Counted from the stretch's first letter, positions 18,239 through 28,162 are shown. The stretch is 64,000 nucleotides of DNA from Faecalibacter sp. LW9 (GCF_034661295.1 NZ_CP141062.1:2418001-2482000); one strand, 5' to 3'. The notes: generated from the sequence alone by a model not told the origin. Made by a program: numbers and translations.

Positions 18239-20286
18239 TATCTAATCGTATATCTTAAACCAATAAATCCTCTAATTCCTTGTAATGGAGCATAGTTATA
18301 AGCGGTGTCAAAAGTGTAACCATTTGGATTAGAAACTGGATCATCAGCGTTATTATCAAATGGGTCAAATGGTCGCATTAATGGATCCTTTGGTACAAAA
18401 TTGAATAAGTTTTTAACTCCACCATAAATTTCAAATTGATTCCAAGATTTAGTCACCTGAATATTTGTTAGCATATAGGTATCAGAATATTCTGGGCGAT
18501 AATCATTTTCTAAAATAGGCAAGCGCATTTTACCATACCAATTTCCTGTTAAATTAACCATCCAACGTTTAGGAAAGGTATAAGATACGCTATAATTCCC
18601 TGACCATTTTGGCGAATGTAATTGTTGAGTTTTTTCTAAAATTTTTTCTTCATTACGCTCTTTTCTATAAACATCAATGTAAGAAACTCCTAGATTAACA
18701 CGTAACGGAATTTGAAAAACAATATCTGCATTTACCGATACACCTTGTGATACTGCATGTCCATCTAAATTATCATAAATAATTTGATTTTGATTTGTTT
18801 CAAAATCTCCAATAATTTTATTCGTAAAGTAAGAATAGAAAGCTGTAGCATCTAAGTTAAAATTCCCAAATCCGAAGGTTTTATTGTAAACGTAGTTTAA
18901 ATTTCCGTTATATGATTTTTCAGGATTTAAATCATTTTTAATAATAACTTCACGAGAGCCAGTTAAAGCTGCATGATCTTCTGTAAATAAATTAACAACG
19001 CGGAATCCTGTACCAAAACTTGCTCTAAATGTATGCGTTTTATTGGGAGTAAATTTATAAGCCACTCGTGGAGAATGTATGCCTTTGTGGTTTTTTTCGT
19101 AATCGAAACGATAACCCAATAATAATTTATGCTTTGGATTAAAGGTAATTTCATCCTGAACAAAAATTCCTGGTAATGGAGTTTCCATCGGCATATTTTT
19201 CGTACCATCGTAATTTAATGTTCCAGGCGTATTATCATCGTATAACGTATATCTAAAAGTAGCACCAGTTAAAAGACTGTGTTTTCCAATAACCTTATCC
19301 CAATACATTTGCCAAAATGCTACGTGTTGCTTTGCATGGTAAGAGTCAGCTCCATAATAAGAGTCTTGCTCATGGTAGTTGTAAGAAAATTGTGTGTAAA
19401 TGTTTTCAGTGGTAGGTAATTGATACATACCGATTACCTCAGCACGGTTGGTATAAATACTTTCGCCATAGACTTTATCTCCACCACGGTGTATTTTTTT
19501 ATTATACTGCATTTCACCACCCCAACGATCTTCATACACATAACGCGCTGCAATATTTGCAACACGATTGTTTTCTCGTTTAAAATTCCATTTGTTAAAA
19601 ATTGATACACGATCTTGTAACGTGACATCTGTAAAATTGTCGTTATTTTTATCTTGTTTGTTAGCGTATTTAAAGTAATTCACACCTAATAAACTATTTA
19701 CATTTTCGCCGATGTTGAATTTATAAGCTAAATCGACATTATTTTCTAACCAAGTAGTTGTGTATATATCAGCATGAAATTTATTCGCTTTGGCGGCATC
19801 TTTAGTAATAATATTAATTAAGCCACCCATAGCTTCAGTTCCGTATAGTGATGATGCAGGACCTTTTACCACCTCGATACGCTCGACCAAACTATTTGGA
19901 ATACCATTTAAACCATATACTGTTGATAGGGCAGATACAATTGGCATTCCGTCAATTAAAATCATCGTATACGGACCTTCCATTCCGTTAATATGGATAT
20001 CTCCAGTTGCACAAACGTTACAATTAATTTGGGGCTGAATACCATTAATCATTCCAATCGATTCAAATAATGACGGATTTGGATTTGTTTTAAAATATTT
20101 GGCTGTATAAACTTCAACCGGAACTGGCGATTCAGTTCGTGAAACTGGTTTCATTGTACCAGTTAAGACTACCTCGTTTAAAGATTGATCAGGTTCAATA
20201 TTGTTTTTTATCGAATCATTAGGAGTTTCTTGGGCATTAATTATTGTACTCGCAAGTAATATAAGTGTGGTAATCTGTTTCTTCAT
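18238..20286 (-). CDS. TonB-dependent outer membrane receptor
   Basis: This 682-residue protein is a TonB-dependent receptor that brings a metal or metal chelate across the outer membrane. The ATG at 20286 is chosen since it opens the signal peptide MKKQITTLILLAS; an upstream in-frame ATG at 20331 is not needed. A TonB-box-like LNEVVLTGT follows, then the plug with ILIDGMPIV, VERIEVVKGPASSLYGTEAM and GGLINIITK. The plug contains an unusual NCNVC Cys pair. The rest is a beta-barrel ending in an aromatic strand (GLRYTIR). A DtxR-like palindrome lies 28 bases before the start and a DtxR/MntR-type regulator is divergent, so iron or manganese control is likely. Confidence 0.92.
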   Translation of the reverse strand: MKKQITTLILLASTIINAQETPNDSIKNNIEPDQSLNEVVLTGTMKPVSRTESPVPVEVYTAKYFKTNPNPSLFESIGMINGIQPQINCNVCATGDIHINGMEGPYTMILIDGMPIVSALSTVYGLNGIPNSLVERIEVVKGPASSLYGTEAMGGLINIITKDAAKANKFHADIYTTTWLENNVDLAYKFNIGENVNSLLGVNYFKYANKQDKNNDNFTDVTLQDRVSIFNKWNFKRENNRVANIAARYVYEDRWGGEMQYNKKIHRGGDKVYGESIYTNRAEVIGMYQLPTTENIYTQFSYNYHEQDSYYGADSYHAKQHVAFWQMYWDKVIGKHSLLTGATFRYTLYDDNTPGTLNYDGTKNMPMETPLPGIFVQDEITFNPKHKLLLGYRFDYEKNHKGIHSPRVAYKFTPNKTHTFRASFGTGFRVVNLFTEDHAALTGSREVIIKNDLNPEKSYNGNLNYVYNKTFGFGNFNLDATAFYSYFTNKIIGDFETNQNQIIYDNLDGHAVSQGVSVNADIVFQIPLRVNLGVSYIDVYRKERNEEKILEKTQQLHSPKWSGNYSVSYTFPKRWMVNLTGNWYGKMRLPILENDYRPEYSDTYMLTNIQVTKSWNQFEIYGGVKNLFNFVPKDPLMRPFDPFDNNADDPVSNPNGYTFDTAYNYAPLQGIRGFIGLRYTIR

Positions 20287-20313
20287 AATTAAATTATAGT
20301 TTTGAAGTAAAAA

Positions 20314-20329
20314 GTTAGGTAAATCTAAC
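20314..20329. promoter_or_regulatory. Candidate DtxR/IdeR-type operator
   Basis: GTTAGGTAAATCTAAC is an inverted repeat (GTTAG, 6 bases, CTAAC). From its second base it matches 12 of 15 positions of the DtxR core TTAGGTTAGCCTAAC. It lies 28 bases upstream of the receptor start and about 57 bases before the divergent DtxR/MntR-type gene. Confidence 0.6.
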
Positions 20330-20373
20330 ATTTATTTATTCAAAATAAAACTTATTCTAATTATTTTATCTTT

Positions 20374-20381
20374 TATATTTG
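20374..20381 (+). promoter_or_regulatory. Candidate -7 element of the DtxR/MntR-type gene
   Basis: TATATTTG matches TAnnTTTG. Only four bases separate it from the ATG at 20386, so the mRNA would have almost no leader. No TTG is seen at the -33 spacing. Confidence 0.45.
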
Positions 20382-20385
20382 TTTT

Positions 20386-21042
20386 ATGAATTCATTGGTT
20401 GAAGAAAACTATCTTAAAGCTTTATTTCATCTTTCTAAAAATGGAGTTGGAGATGTGAACGTAAAAGAATTAAGTCAACATTTAGAAATTAAAATGCCCA
20501 CAGTTAATAGTATGATGAAGAAATTAGCTGAAAAGGGATTGGTTCATTATGAATCGTATAAACCCCTTCGATTAACTGAAATCGGGGTGCTTAAAGCGGC
20601 GCTTATTGTGCGTAAGCATCGTTTAACCGAGATGTTTTTGGTCGATAAAATGGGATTTGGTTGGGAACATGTTCATGAAATAGCAGAACAAATTGAACAT
20701 ATTAACAGTGAATTGTTTTTTGATAAAATGGATGAATTATTAAATTATCCTAAAATTGATCCGCATGGTTCTCCAATTCCGGATCGTGAAGGGCGATTTG
20801 AAACCATAAATTACAAAAAACTTTCAGAATTTATGGCGGGGGATGAAGTTGAATTTTCTGCAGTTACATTTTCTTCAGAGGAATTTTTAATTTACCTGAA
20901 TTCAAAAGATTTACGATTAGGTGATCGATTAAAAATCAAGTCAATTGAAAATTTTGATGGAACCATGGAAGTTATTTTCTTAAAAAATCAAAAGCATGAA
21001 TTTTTAAGTCAAATGGTCACAAATAAATTATTAGTGAAATAA
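20386..21042 (+). CDS. DtxR/MntR-family metal-dependent regulator
   Basis: This 218-residue protein is a metal-sensing repressor of the DtxR/IdeR/MntR family. The N-terminal winged helix (EENYLKALFHLS to GLVHYESYKPLRLTEIG, residues 6-68) binds DNA. The dimerisation and metal-binding domain follows, with VRKHRLTEMFLVDKMG, HVHEIAEQIEH and the family mark DPHGSPIPD near 124-132. The C-terminal stretch from about 140 looks like the SH3/FeoA-type domain. It is divergent from the TonB-dependent receptor gene, and a DtxR-like palindrome lies between them, so it probably represses the receptor when metal is ample. Whether it senses iron or manganese cannot be decided here. Confidence 0.92.
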   Translation: MNSLVEENYLKALFHLSKNGVGDVNVKELSQHLEIKMPTVNSMMKKLAEKGLVHYESYKPLRLTEIGVLKAALIVRKHRLTEMFLVDKMGFGWEHVHEIAEQIEHINSELFFDKMDELLNYPKIDPHGSPIPDREGRFETINYKKLSEFMAGDEVEFSAVTFSSEEFLIYLNSKDLRLGDRLKIKSIENFDGTMEVIFLKNQKHEFLSQMVTNKLLVK

Positions 21043-21073
21043 AAAAAGGAAGTCCATGGACTTCCTTTTTTTT
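21041..21073. terminator. Bidirectional rho-independent terminator
   Basis: A perfect palindrome (AAGGAAGTCC with GGACTTCCTT, flanked by A and T runs) lies between the converging regulator and DUF1573 genes. Confidence 0.88.
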
Positions 21074-21087
21074 AAAATGTATGCATA

Positions 21088-21453
21088 TTATTTTGCTGTA
21101 CCTTTAACTCTAAAGATTTTACGAGATGCATTCACATCATTCGATGTAATTGTAACTGTTTTATTAAAGTTTCCTGCGACAGAACCTACTGAATAATTCA
21201 CTTTAATGTCAGCAGATGATCCTGGAGCAATAGGTGTTTTAGGAAATTCTGGAACAGTACATCCACATGAACCCACTACACTTTTAATGATTAATGGCTC
21301 TTTCCCTGTGTTGGTTACTTTCATCACTGAATTCACAGTTGTTCCTAATTTAACATCTCCTAATTCTAAATTTTCTGATCCTAATTTAAGTTCTTGTGCC
21401 AATAAAGTAGACATACCCATTGCAAAAGCACCTAATAACATTATTTTTTTCAT
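21088..21453 (-). CDS. DUF1573-family secreted protein
   Basis: This 121-residue protein has a signal peptide (MKKIMLLGAFAMGMSTLLAQ) and one DUF1573 domain, an immunoglobulin-like fold common in Bacteroidota and found in HYDIN/ASPM-like repeats. The family core VVGSCGCTVPEFPKTPIAPG is present with its Cys-x-Cys pair, followed by the typical TVTITSNDVNA strand. Such proteins are exported in large amounts in some species, but their role is not established. The gene stands alone, facing the regulator gene across a terminator. Confidence 0.85.
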   Translation of the reverse strand: MKKIMLLGAFAMGMSTLLAQELKLGSENLELGDVKLGTTVNSVMKVTNTGKEPLIIKSVVGSCGCTVPEFPKTPIAPGSSADIKVNYSVGSVAGNFNKTVTITSNDVNASRKIFRVKGTAK

Positions 21454-21562
21454 AATTGAGTCTAAATTTCTTAATCAAATTTATAAAAACATTTTTTGAA
21501 TACCCATTAAAAATTTCCAAAATTTTAATCAAATTGTTAAATTGGCAATCTAACACCGATAC

Positions 21563-23179
21563 ATGCTCTATCTAATTATATCATCCATTATTTATTTCAT
21601 CATTTCATACGGATTTGGAAAATTAATGGATCCTTTGATGAATAAAAACCATTTATTGAGTATTCGATTAATCAATGGACTATTCTTAATGGGTATTCTA
21701 TCCTTGATTTTTGCAATATTCATACCATTAAATATTTATTACGAGGTTATTTTGTTGACCATTGGAATTGCATTATTTATTCTTCAGAAAGGATGGAAAA
21801 TATCATGGGAGAGGGGTAAATCATTCTTGATTATATTCGCTACTATTTGTTTAGTCGGAAGTATGAATGCATTTATGTTTGATACCTATTCGTATTATTT
21901 ACCGACAATCAAATGGTTAGATCAATATGGTTTAGTAAAAGGAATAGCTAATTTTGATTTTAATTTAGGGCAACATTCTTTATGGCATATTATTCAAGCC
22001 TCTTTTAATGAGAGTATCGATGGATATTACAAAATCAATGTATTTTTATTGATTATTTATATTCTGTATGTTATTGAAATAAAACGTTTTCAGCTTTTAC
22101 TACTTCTACCACTATTTTTTTTATTTACAGCATCTCCTTCACCAGATTTAGCGGTGTATGTGCTTTCAATACTTATGATTTCTCAAATGTTGATTTCTCA
22201 TAAGGACAGTCTCCATCAAAATTTAATCTATAGTGCAATTCTTATTTTAATAAAACCAATTGCCTTTGTATTACCGGTATTCATCTTCATTATTTCAATA
22301 AAACAATGGAAAAATCATAAGAAAGCGTATGCAATTATTTTGGTTTTAGCGTTATTATTTTTTTTAAAAAACATTTACTTAACGGCTAATCTTATATTTC
22401 CTTTAAAAATAGGGAATATAAGATCGTTAACGCATTCGATCCCTGAATCCATTTATGATATATCAGCCATTGATGGAAGGTTAGTCACTCTTAAACATGT
22501 AAGGGATATCAATATGGAATGGTTTAAAACATTGTCTTTAAGGGAATATTACATGTATTTATTTGAAAATATGCATTATAGTATATTTTTATTTCTTGCA
22601 TTTTCTTGCCTAATGATCATATATTTTATCCATCAATTTATGACACATGGATCTATGAAATTATTATCTTTATTATGGGTTCTAAAAGTAATTTTATTTG
22701 CATTAATTACTGTACAATATCGGTTTTTGTTAGATGGAATAGTGATTTTGGGAGTTCTTTTTCTATGGAATTTTAAAATTCAATTGAAAGTGATTCAATC
22801 CTTCATTGTAATTGCAGCATTAATATTGATCTTTTATCCCAATTTAGTTCAAAAAAAAGTTAGTTATGCACGTTTGATGCAACCCTATACGTTGAAACAA
22901 CTTTTGAAACCACAGAAAATGGATGTCAAATACCAAAAAGTAACATTATTTCATGCGCCTTATCGAGTGATACTGAATTATGATGTATCATGTGATGTTG
23001 ATCCCTTAAATATTAATAAGTTACTGATTGATCGATATGTATATCAAGGGTATCATGCAGAAAATATTAATCACAATGAAATCAAATCAGGATTTAAATC
23101 AGTAAAGAATTCAAACAGAGATATATTTGATTTAACGAAGTATTATTATATGATTTATTATTCGAGAAAAATTGAATAA
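21563..23179 (+). CDS. Polytopic membrane protein, GT-C-like
   Basis: This 538-residue protein has about twelve hydrophobic segments through residue 430, followed by a soluble tail of about 100 residues. The pattern resembles the LIC_10190 group of membrane proteins and GT-C-type glycosyltransferases: an extracytoplasmic loop DTYSYYLPTIKWLDQYGLVK after the third or fourth helix, then LGQHSLWHIIQ and SPSPDLAVYVL. These would use a polyprenyl-linked sugar, but no catalytic residue can be named with confidence. The gene stands alone. A 47-codon fragment of another reading frame follows directly after its stop, which suggests a deletion or rearrangement at its end. Confidence 0.65.
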   Translation: MLYLIISSIIYFIISYGFGKLMDPLMNKNHLLSIRLINGLFLMGILSLIFAIFIPLNIYYEVILLTIGIALFILQKGWKISWERGKSFLIIFATICLVGSMNAFMFDTYSYYLPTIKWLDQYGLVKGIANFDFNLGQHSLWHIIQASFNESIDGYYKINVFLLIIYILYVIEIKRFQLLLLLPLFFLFTASPSPDLAVYVLSILMISQMLISHKDSLHQNLIYSAILILIKPIAFVLPVFIFIISIKQWKNHKKAYAIILVLALLFFLKNIYLTANLIFPLKIGNIRSLTHSIPESIYDISAIDGRLVTLKHVRDINMEWFKTLSLREYYMYLFENMHYSIFLFLAFSCLMIIYFIHQFMTHGSMKLLSLLWVLKVILFALITVQYRFLLDGIVILGVLFLWNFKIQLKVIQSFIVIAALILIFYPNLVQKKVSYARLMQPYTLKQLLKPQKMDVKYQKVTLFHAPYRVILNYDVSCDVDPLNINKLLIDRYVYQGYHAENINHNEIKSGFKSVKNSNRDIFDLTKYYYMIYYSRKIE

Positions 23180-23184
23180 CAATC

Positions 23185-23325
23185 GCCCTTTTTCCCTATC
23201 AAAATCAATATCCAGAACTAATAGATTCTTTATATCTAAAATCTGGTTTTAAAATAATTCCTAATTTGCCAAAACATAATGATGAAATAGAAATGCATTT
23301 AAATAATATTATGAAAATGTCGTAA
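23185..23325 (+). pseudogene. Gene remnant or shifted tail, 47 codons
   Basis: Right after the membrane-protein stop, in a different frame, comes an open stretch with protein-like composition: ALFPYQNQYPELIDSLYLKS, then GFKIIPNLPKHNDE, ending at a TAA at 23323-23325. It has no start codon (a TGA lies in frame just upstream at 23173), so it is either the tail of a deleted gene or a frameshifted C-terminus of the membrane protein. I do not recognise the family. Confidence 0.4.
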
Positions 23326-23425
23326 AAAATATTTAGATTCAAAATTTTAGATTGAGTTTAATTTTAATATATTATAAGATTATTTCAAAACGATCTGAAA
23401 TTAGCAGTTACAATACATCAATATA

Positions 23426-23452
23426 TTGGGCAGATTGATTAAATTTGCCCAA
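23426..23452. promoter_or_regulatory. Inverted repeat on the valS promoter region
   Basis: TTGGGCA (23426-23432) and TGCCCAA (23446-23452) are perfect inverted repeats 13 bases apart. The candidate -7 element TAAATTTG (23440-23447) lies between and within them. The valS start follows at 23478. It could be an operator or a leader hairpin; no T-box features are seen. Confidence 0.4.
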
Positions 23453-23477
23453 ATTTGTTTTTAAGAATAAATACACA

Positions 23478-26099
23478 ATGGAAATCGCATCGAAATATAC
23501 GCCGACAGAGGTTGAAGGAAAATGGTACCAGTACTGGATGGAGAAAAAATACTTTAAATCTACGCCAGACGAAAGAAAAGCTTACACAATTGTAATTCCA
23601 CCACCTAACGTCACAGGTGTCTTACATATGGGACACATGTTAAATAATACGATTCAAGACGTATTAATTCGTCGTGCACGTATGCGTGGATTCAACGCGT
23701 GTTGGGTTCCTGGAACAGACCACGCTTCAATTGCAACTGAGGCAAAAGTCGTTGCGAAATTAAAAGAAGAAGGTGTTTCTAAATTTGATATTGGACGTGA
23801 AAAATTCTTAGAGCACGCTTGGGATTGGACACACAAACACGGTGGAATCATCTTAGATCAATTAAAAAAATTAGGAGCTTCTTGTGATTGGGATCGTACT
23901 AAATTCACGATGGATCCAGATTTATCTGAGTCTGTACAACGTGTGTTTATCGATTTATACAACAAAGGATTAATTTACCGTGGTTACCGTATGGTGAACT
24001 GGGATCCAGAAGCAAAAACAAATATCTCTGACGAAGAGGTGGTTTACAAAGAGAAAAACGGAAAATTATACTACTTAAAATACCAAGTCGTAGGTTCTGA
24101 TAAATATATCGTTGTAGCGACAACTCGTCCAGAAACTATTTTTGGGGATACTGCTGTTTGTATCAATCCAAACGATGAGCGTTACGAATGGTTAAAAGGA
24201 CAAAAAGTAATTGTTCCTTTAGTTGGTCGTGAGGTAAACATCATCGAAGATGAGTATGTGGATTTAGAATTCGGAACAGGATGTTTAAAAGTAACGCCAG
24301 CTCATGATACGAATGATTACGAATTAGGAAAGAAACACAACTTAGAGTTCATCGATATCTTTACGGATGATGCAAAATTAAACGATTATGGAATGCATTA
24401 TGCCGGAATGGATCGTTTCAAAGCACGTAAAGAGGTTGAGAAAGAATTAGAAGAAAAAGGTTTACTTGAAAAAGTAGAAGATTATAAAAATAATGTAGGA
24501 ACATCTGAAAGAACAGGAGCGGTTATTGAGCCTAAAATCTCGAACCAATGGTTCTTAAAAATGACAGATTTAGCTAAACCTGCATTAGACAACGTAATGA
24601 ACGATACGATTAAATTTCACCCAGCGAAATTTAAAAACACGTACCGTAACTGGATGGAAAATGTAACAGATTGGAACATTTCTCGTCAATTATGGTGGGG
24701 ACACCAAATTCCTGCATTCTTCTACGGTGATGGAAACGAAGATTTCGTTGTTGCATTAACAAAAGAAGAAGCGTTACCATTAGCACAAGAAAAAACAGGA
24801 AATGCTGCGTTAACAATCGAAGATTTACGTCAAGACGAAGATGCTTTAGATACGTGGTTCTCTTCTTGGTTATGGCCAATTTCAGTTTTCGATGGAATCA
24901 ATAATCCAGAAAACGAAGAAATCAACTATTACTACCCAACGCAAGATTTAGTAACAGGTCCAGATATTATTTTCTTCTGGGTGGCACGTATGATTGTTGC
25001 TGGATACGAGTACCGTAACGAATTACCTTTCGAAAATGTATATTTCACAGGTATCGTTCGTGACAAACAAGGACGTAAAATGTCGAAGTCTTTAGGAAAC
25101 TCTCCAGATCCAATCGAATTAATGAACGAGTACGGAGCGGATGCAACACGTATGGGAATGTTATTAACTGCTCCTGCAGGAAACGATTTACCATTTGATG
25201 TGGAGCTATGTTTACAAGGACGTAACTTCGCCAACAAAATTTGGAATGCTTTCCGTTTAATCAAAGGTTGGGAAGTAAACGACGAATTAAAGCAAACTTC
25301 TGCGCAAGCAAAAGCTGTAAATTGGTTCGAAAATAAATTCCAACAAACGTTGGCGGATATCGAGCACAATTACGATCAATATCGTTTATCAGATTCGTTA
25401 ATGGCGATCTATAAATTAATTTGGGACGATTTCTGTTCTTGGTACTTAGAAGCGATTAAACCTACATTTGGTGAGCCTATCGATCGTAAAACATACGAGG
25501 CTACAATCGTTTACTTAGAAAATGTATTAAAAGTGTTACATCCATTTATGCCTTTCTTAACAGAGGAAATTTGGCACTTAATTGCAGATCGTACAGAAGA
25601 TGAAGCTTTAATTATTTCGAAATATCCAGAAGTTACTTCATTCGACGAAACTGTAATTAAGGCATTCGAAAATACAAAAGAAGCGACTACTGCTATTCGT
25701 GGTTTACGTTCAGAAAAAGGAATGTCTCCAAAAGAAGCGTTAGAAGTTTTTGCAGACGAAAATGCAGCGAACGAAATTTTCGTGGATGTATTCTCAAAAT
25801 TAGGAAACGTTTCGAACTTCAATACAGGAGATAAACCAGAAAAAGGTTTCGGATTCCGTGTTGGAACTTTAGAATTTATGATTCCAATGTCTGATAACAT
25901 CGATGTTGAAGCTGAACGCGAAAAATTACAAAAAGAGTTAGAATACAATCAAGGGTTCTTAAATTCAGTTCGTAAAAAATTATCTAACGAAAGATTCGTT
26001 GCTGGTGCGCCAGAGCAGGTAATTAATGCAGAACGCAAAAAAGAAGCAGATGCTTTAGCTAAAATTGCACAAATCGAAGAGCAATTAGCAGCATTATAA
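23478..26099 (+). CDS. valS: Valine--tRNA ligase
   Basis: ValRS charges tRNA-Val and edits mischarged threonine. The 873-residue protein begins at the ATG at 23478 (MEIASKYTP), 11 codons inside a longer open frame. The class I signatures are HMGH at residues 50-53 ([13 protein letters not shown]) and KMSKS at residues 534-538. The editing domain ([14 protein letters not shown]), the tRNA anticodon-binding helices and a C-terminal coiled coil (about 800-873) are all present, so the enzyme is complete. Codon use is visibly biased to a small set (CGT, GGA, TTA, AAC), as expected for a highly expressed gene. It is transcribed alone and ends at a shared terminator. Confidence 0.97.
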   Translation: MEIASKYTPTEVEGKWYQYWMEKKYFKSTPDERKAYTIVIPPPNVTGVLHMGHMLNNTIQDVLIRRARMRGFNACWVPGTDHASIATEAKVVAKLKEEGVSKFDIGREKFLEHAWDWTHKHGGIILDQLKKLGASCDWDRTKFTMDPDLSESVQRVFIDLYNKGLIYRGYRMVNWDPEAKTNISDEEVVYKEKNGKLYYLKYQVVGSDKYIVVATTRPETIFGDTAVCINPNDERYEWLKGQKVIVPLVGREVNIIEDEYVDLEFGTGCLKVTPAHDTNDYELGKKHNLEFIDIFTDDAKLNDYGMHYAGMDRFKARKEVEKELEEKGLLEKVEDYKNNVGTSERTGAVIEPKISNQWFLKMTDLAKPALDNVMNDTIKFHPAKFKNTYRNWMENVTDWNISRQLWWGHQIPAFFYGDGNEDFVVALTKEEALPLAQEKTGNAALTIEDLRQDEDALDTWFSSWLWPISVFDGINNPENEEINYYYPTQDLVTGPDIIFFWVARMIVAGYEYRNELPFENVYFTGIVRDKQGRKMSKSLGNSPDPIELMNEYGADATRMGMLLTAPAGNDLPFDVELCLQGRNFANKIWNAFRLIKGWEVNDELKQTSAQAKAVNWFENKFQQTLADIEHNYDQYRLSDSLMAIYKLIWDDFCSWYLEAIKPTFGEPIDRKTYEATIVYLENVLKVLHPFMPFLTEEIWHLIADRTEDEALIISKYPEVTSFDETVIKAFENTKEATTAIRGLRSEKGMSPKEALEVFADENAANEIFVDVFSKLGNVSNFNTGDKPEKGFGFRVGTLEFMIPMSDNIDVEAEREKLQKELEYNQGFLNSVRKKLSNERFVAGAPEQVINAERKKEADALAKIAQIEEQLAAL

Positions 26100-26130
26100 A
26101 TCGTATTGAGAGATTAGATTTTAGTATATA

Positions 26131-26162
26131 TAAAAAACCACTCCTATTTGGAGTGGTTTTTT
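26131..26162. terminator. Bidirectional rho-independent terminator
   Basis: AAAAAACCACTCC and GGAGTGGTTTTTT pair around a TATTT loop between converging valS and lipoprotein genes. Confidence 0.88.
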
Positions 26163-26163
26163 A

Positions 26164-26976
26164 TTATTGATTGTAAGTATATTCAATTTTCATGACTTCT
26201 CTGTTATTCTGATCTTTACCGATTACAACAGTTGGATAAAGATCTTGGTCTACTGTATACGTGTATGTTATAGTTCTGTCAGGTTCAGATTGAGTATTCC
26301 AATATTCTTTAATTTGTTTTACATTATTTTCATTTAGCGAATTAAAACTTTCTCTGTAAAGCAATTTAATTACGGGATGTAAATTTGTAAATGGATTCTT
26401 AGAATTTTCAAAAGTATACTCATATGTATATTCTCTGTTTGGAGTTAAGCTCCAATAATGAGAACGATCTAGAATTTTACTAATGTTATTGTTTTGGTAA
26501 GTAAATTTTTTATAAAAAGAACCATCACATATAGTACTGTTAGTACAAATGTTTTCTTGAATTAATTTTTGATCTTGATAAAGGTAATCATGTCTTTCAG
26601 TAACTTGATTATCTTCGATTGTTAGTGTATAGCTTAAATTTTCTCCTGTATAATACATATCGACAACAGAACTTATAGTCTCTCCAGAATAGTGTTCTAT
26701 TTTAGTCAATTTATTATTATCATAAATAAATTTAGTTACATATGAGCTGTTAATGCCATTTGTAGAAAGCAACTTTTTGAAATCACTATCGTAATTAAAT
26801 GTAGCTTCTTCTACTTCTACAATAGGTTGACCATTTGATCCTATTTCGTATGAATTCGTTAATTTAATTTTAGTGATAACTTTATTATTATTTTCTTGAA
26901 TTGATGATGAATTATCGTCATCGTTACAATTCAATAGTGTTGTTAAAATTAAAATTGCAACTGTAATTTTCTTCAT
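26164..26976 (-). CDS. Lipoprotein with repeated YD-like strands
   Basis: This 270-residue lipoprotein has the signal MKKITVAILILTTLLNC with Cys17 as the lipidated residue, followed by an acidic stretch (NDDDNSSS), a pattern often seen in surface lipoproteins of Bacteroidota. The mature part shows repeated strands of the type FIYDNNKLTKIEHYSG, YLYQDQKLIQENI and FTYQNNNISKIL, similar to short YD/RHS-like sheets. I do not know a specific function. It stands alone with its own 140-base upstream region. Confidence 0.75.
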   Translation of the reverse strand: MKKITVAILILTTLLNCNDDDNSSSIQENNNKVITKIKLTNSYEIGSNGQPIVEVEEATFNYDSDFKKLLSTNGINSSYVTKFIYDNNKLTKIEHYSGETISSVVDMYYTGENLSYTLTIEDNQVTERHDYLYQDQKLIQENICTNSTICDGSFYKKFTYQNNNISKILDRSHYWSLTPNREYTYEYTFENSKNPFTNLHPVIKLLYRESFNSLNENNVKQIKEYWNTQSEPDRTITYTYTVDQDLYPTVVIGKDQNNREVMKIEYTYNQ

Positions 26977-27119
26977 TGTTAATGATGTTTAAGAATTAAC
27001 GTTATAAAGGAAATAATATTATAATTAAAGATGATAAAACTAGTTTTCAGTAGACTTAAATTGAATGATGTCTCTACTTACATTTCTTTAAGGAATATTA
27101 TTTGATAAGATAAGCGTAA

Positions 27120-28154
27120 ATGACTACTATGAAAATCAAACAAATTATACCCATCAATGGTCCAATGCCGATTCGAGATCCTTACATCATGGGCGTTCAT
27201 CATTATGACATCTATCCAAAAGGAAATGGAAATATGGGACCATCAGAAGATATCTCCGATCGCAGAATAGGAAATGATTTCGATTCCACGAAAAAATGGA
27301 GAATGTATCACGGCGAAAAAGTGCCTGGATTTCCACATCATCCGCACCGTTGTTTCGAAATATGTTCGATAGTAGATGAAGGTTTTGCAGATCATTTTGA
27401 TTCAAAAGGTTCAAAAGGTCGTTATGGCGATGGTGATATTCAGTTGATGAGTGCTGGCGCAGGGGTTTTGCATTCCGAAATGTTTCCTTTAATCTATGAT
27501 GACAAGGAAAATCCATTGCGTTTGTTCCAAATTTGGATCAATTTACCAAGTGGAAGTAAATTAACACCTCCCGATTATAAAATGATTTGGAAAGAAAATG
27601 TACCAACCAAATCATTTGAAGATGCTGATGGAAATTCTGTCCGTATTAGAGTGGTGATGGGAGAATATGAGGGAGTAAAAGCAGTTGATCCTTTACCAAA
27701 CTCATGGGCAGCAGATCCCGCGCATCATATGGGGATTGCTTTGGTTGATTTAGACCCAAATGCTTCGTTTACCTTACCTGAAGTATCTGAATCCTTATCT
27801 CGTTTCGTCTTATTTTATGATGGAGAAGGAGAGATTCAAGTGGATGATGCATCCGTTCGAGTAAATCATTTATTGGATTTATACGGCAATCAATCAATTA
27901 CCTTTAAAAATGGAACGGCTAAAAGTAAAATCTTAATTTTGGAGGGTGAACCGATCAATGAACCCGTTGCGGCTTATGGTCCTTTTGTGATGAATACACA
28001 ATTGGAATTACAAGAAGCCTTTGCGGAATATCGTCGTACTGAATTTGGTGGTTGGCCTTGGGGCGATACCGAAATGGATTTAGTAAACGAAAAAAACGCA
28101 GGTCGTTTTGCAAGTTATAGCTTTGGAGAAGTCATTGATCGTCCTGAAAACTAA
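27120..28154 (+). CDS. Pirin-family protein
   Basis: This 344-residue protein is a bicupin of the pirin family. Pirins bind iron and some degrade quercetin-like flavonoids; others act as redox sensors. The N-terminal cupin keeps all four metal ligands with the usual spacing: His74 and His76 (HPHR), His118 and Glu120 (VLHSEMF). The C-terminal cupin runs from about residue 190 to 280. A second Met follows at codon 4, so the start may be at 27129. It is followed eight bases after its stop by an esterase gene, with which it is probably co-transcribed. The natural substrate is unknown. Confidence 0.9.
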   Translation: MTTMKIKQIIPINGPMPIRDPYIMGVHHYDIYPKGNGNMGPSEDISDRRIGNDFDSTKKWRMYHGEKVPGFPHHPHRCFEICSIVDEGFADHFDSKGSKGRYGDGDIQLMSAGAGVLHSEMFPLIYDDKENPLRLFQIWINLPSGSKLTPPDYKMIWKENVPTKSFEDADGNSVRIRVVMGEYEGVKAVDPLPNSWAADPAHHMGIALVDLDPNASFTLPEVSESLSRFVLFYDGEGEIQVDDASVRVNHLLDLYGNQSITFKNGTAKSKILILEGEPINEPVAAYGPFVMNTQLELQEAFAEYRRTEFGGWPWGDTEMDLVNEKNAGRFASYSFGEVIDRPEN

Positions 28155-28162
28155 ATGACATA

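Noticed and set aside
24932-25948. Long open frames on the strand opposite valS (and similarly opposite metH, uvrA and recG)
   Set aside because: They mirror the codon bias of well-supported genes and have no family motif, signal peptide or promoter of their own.
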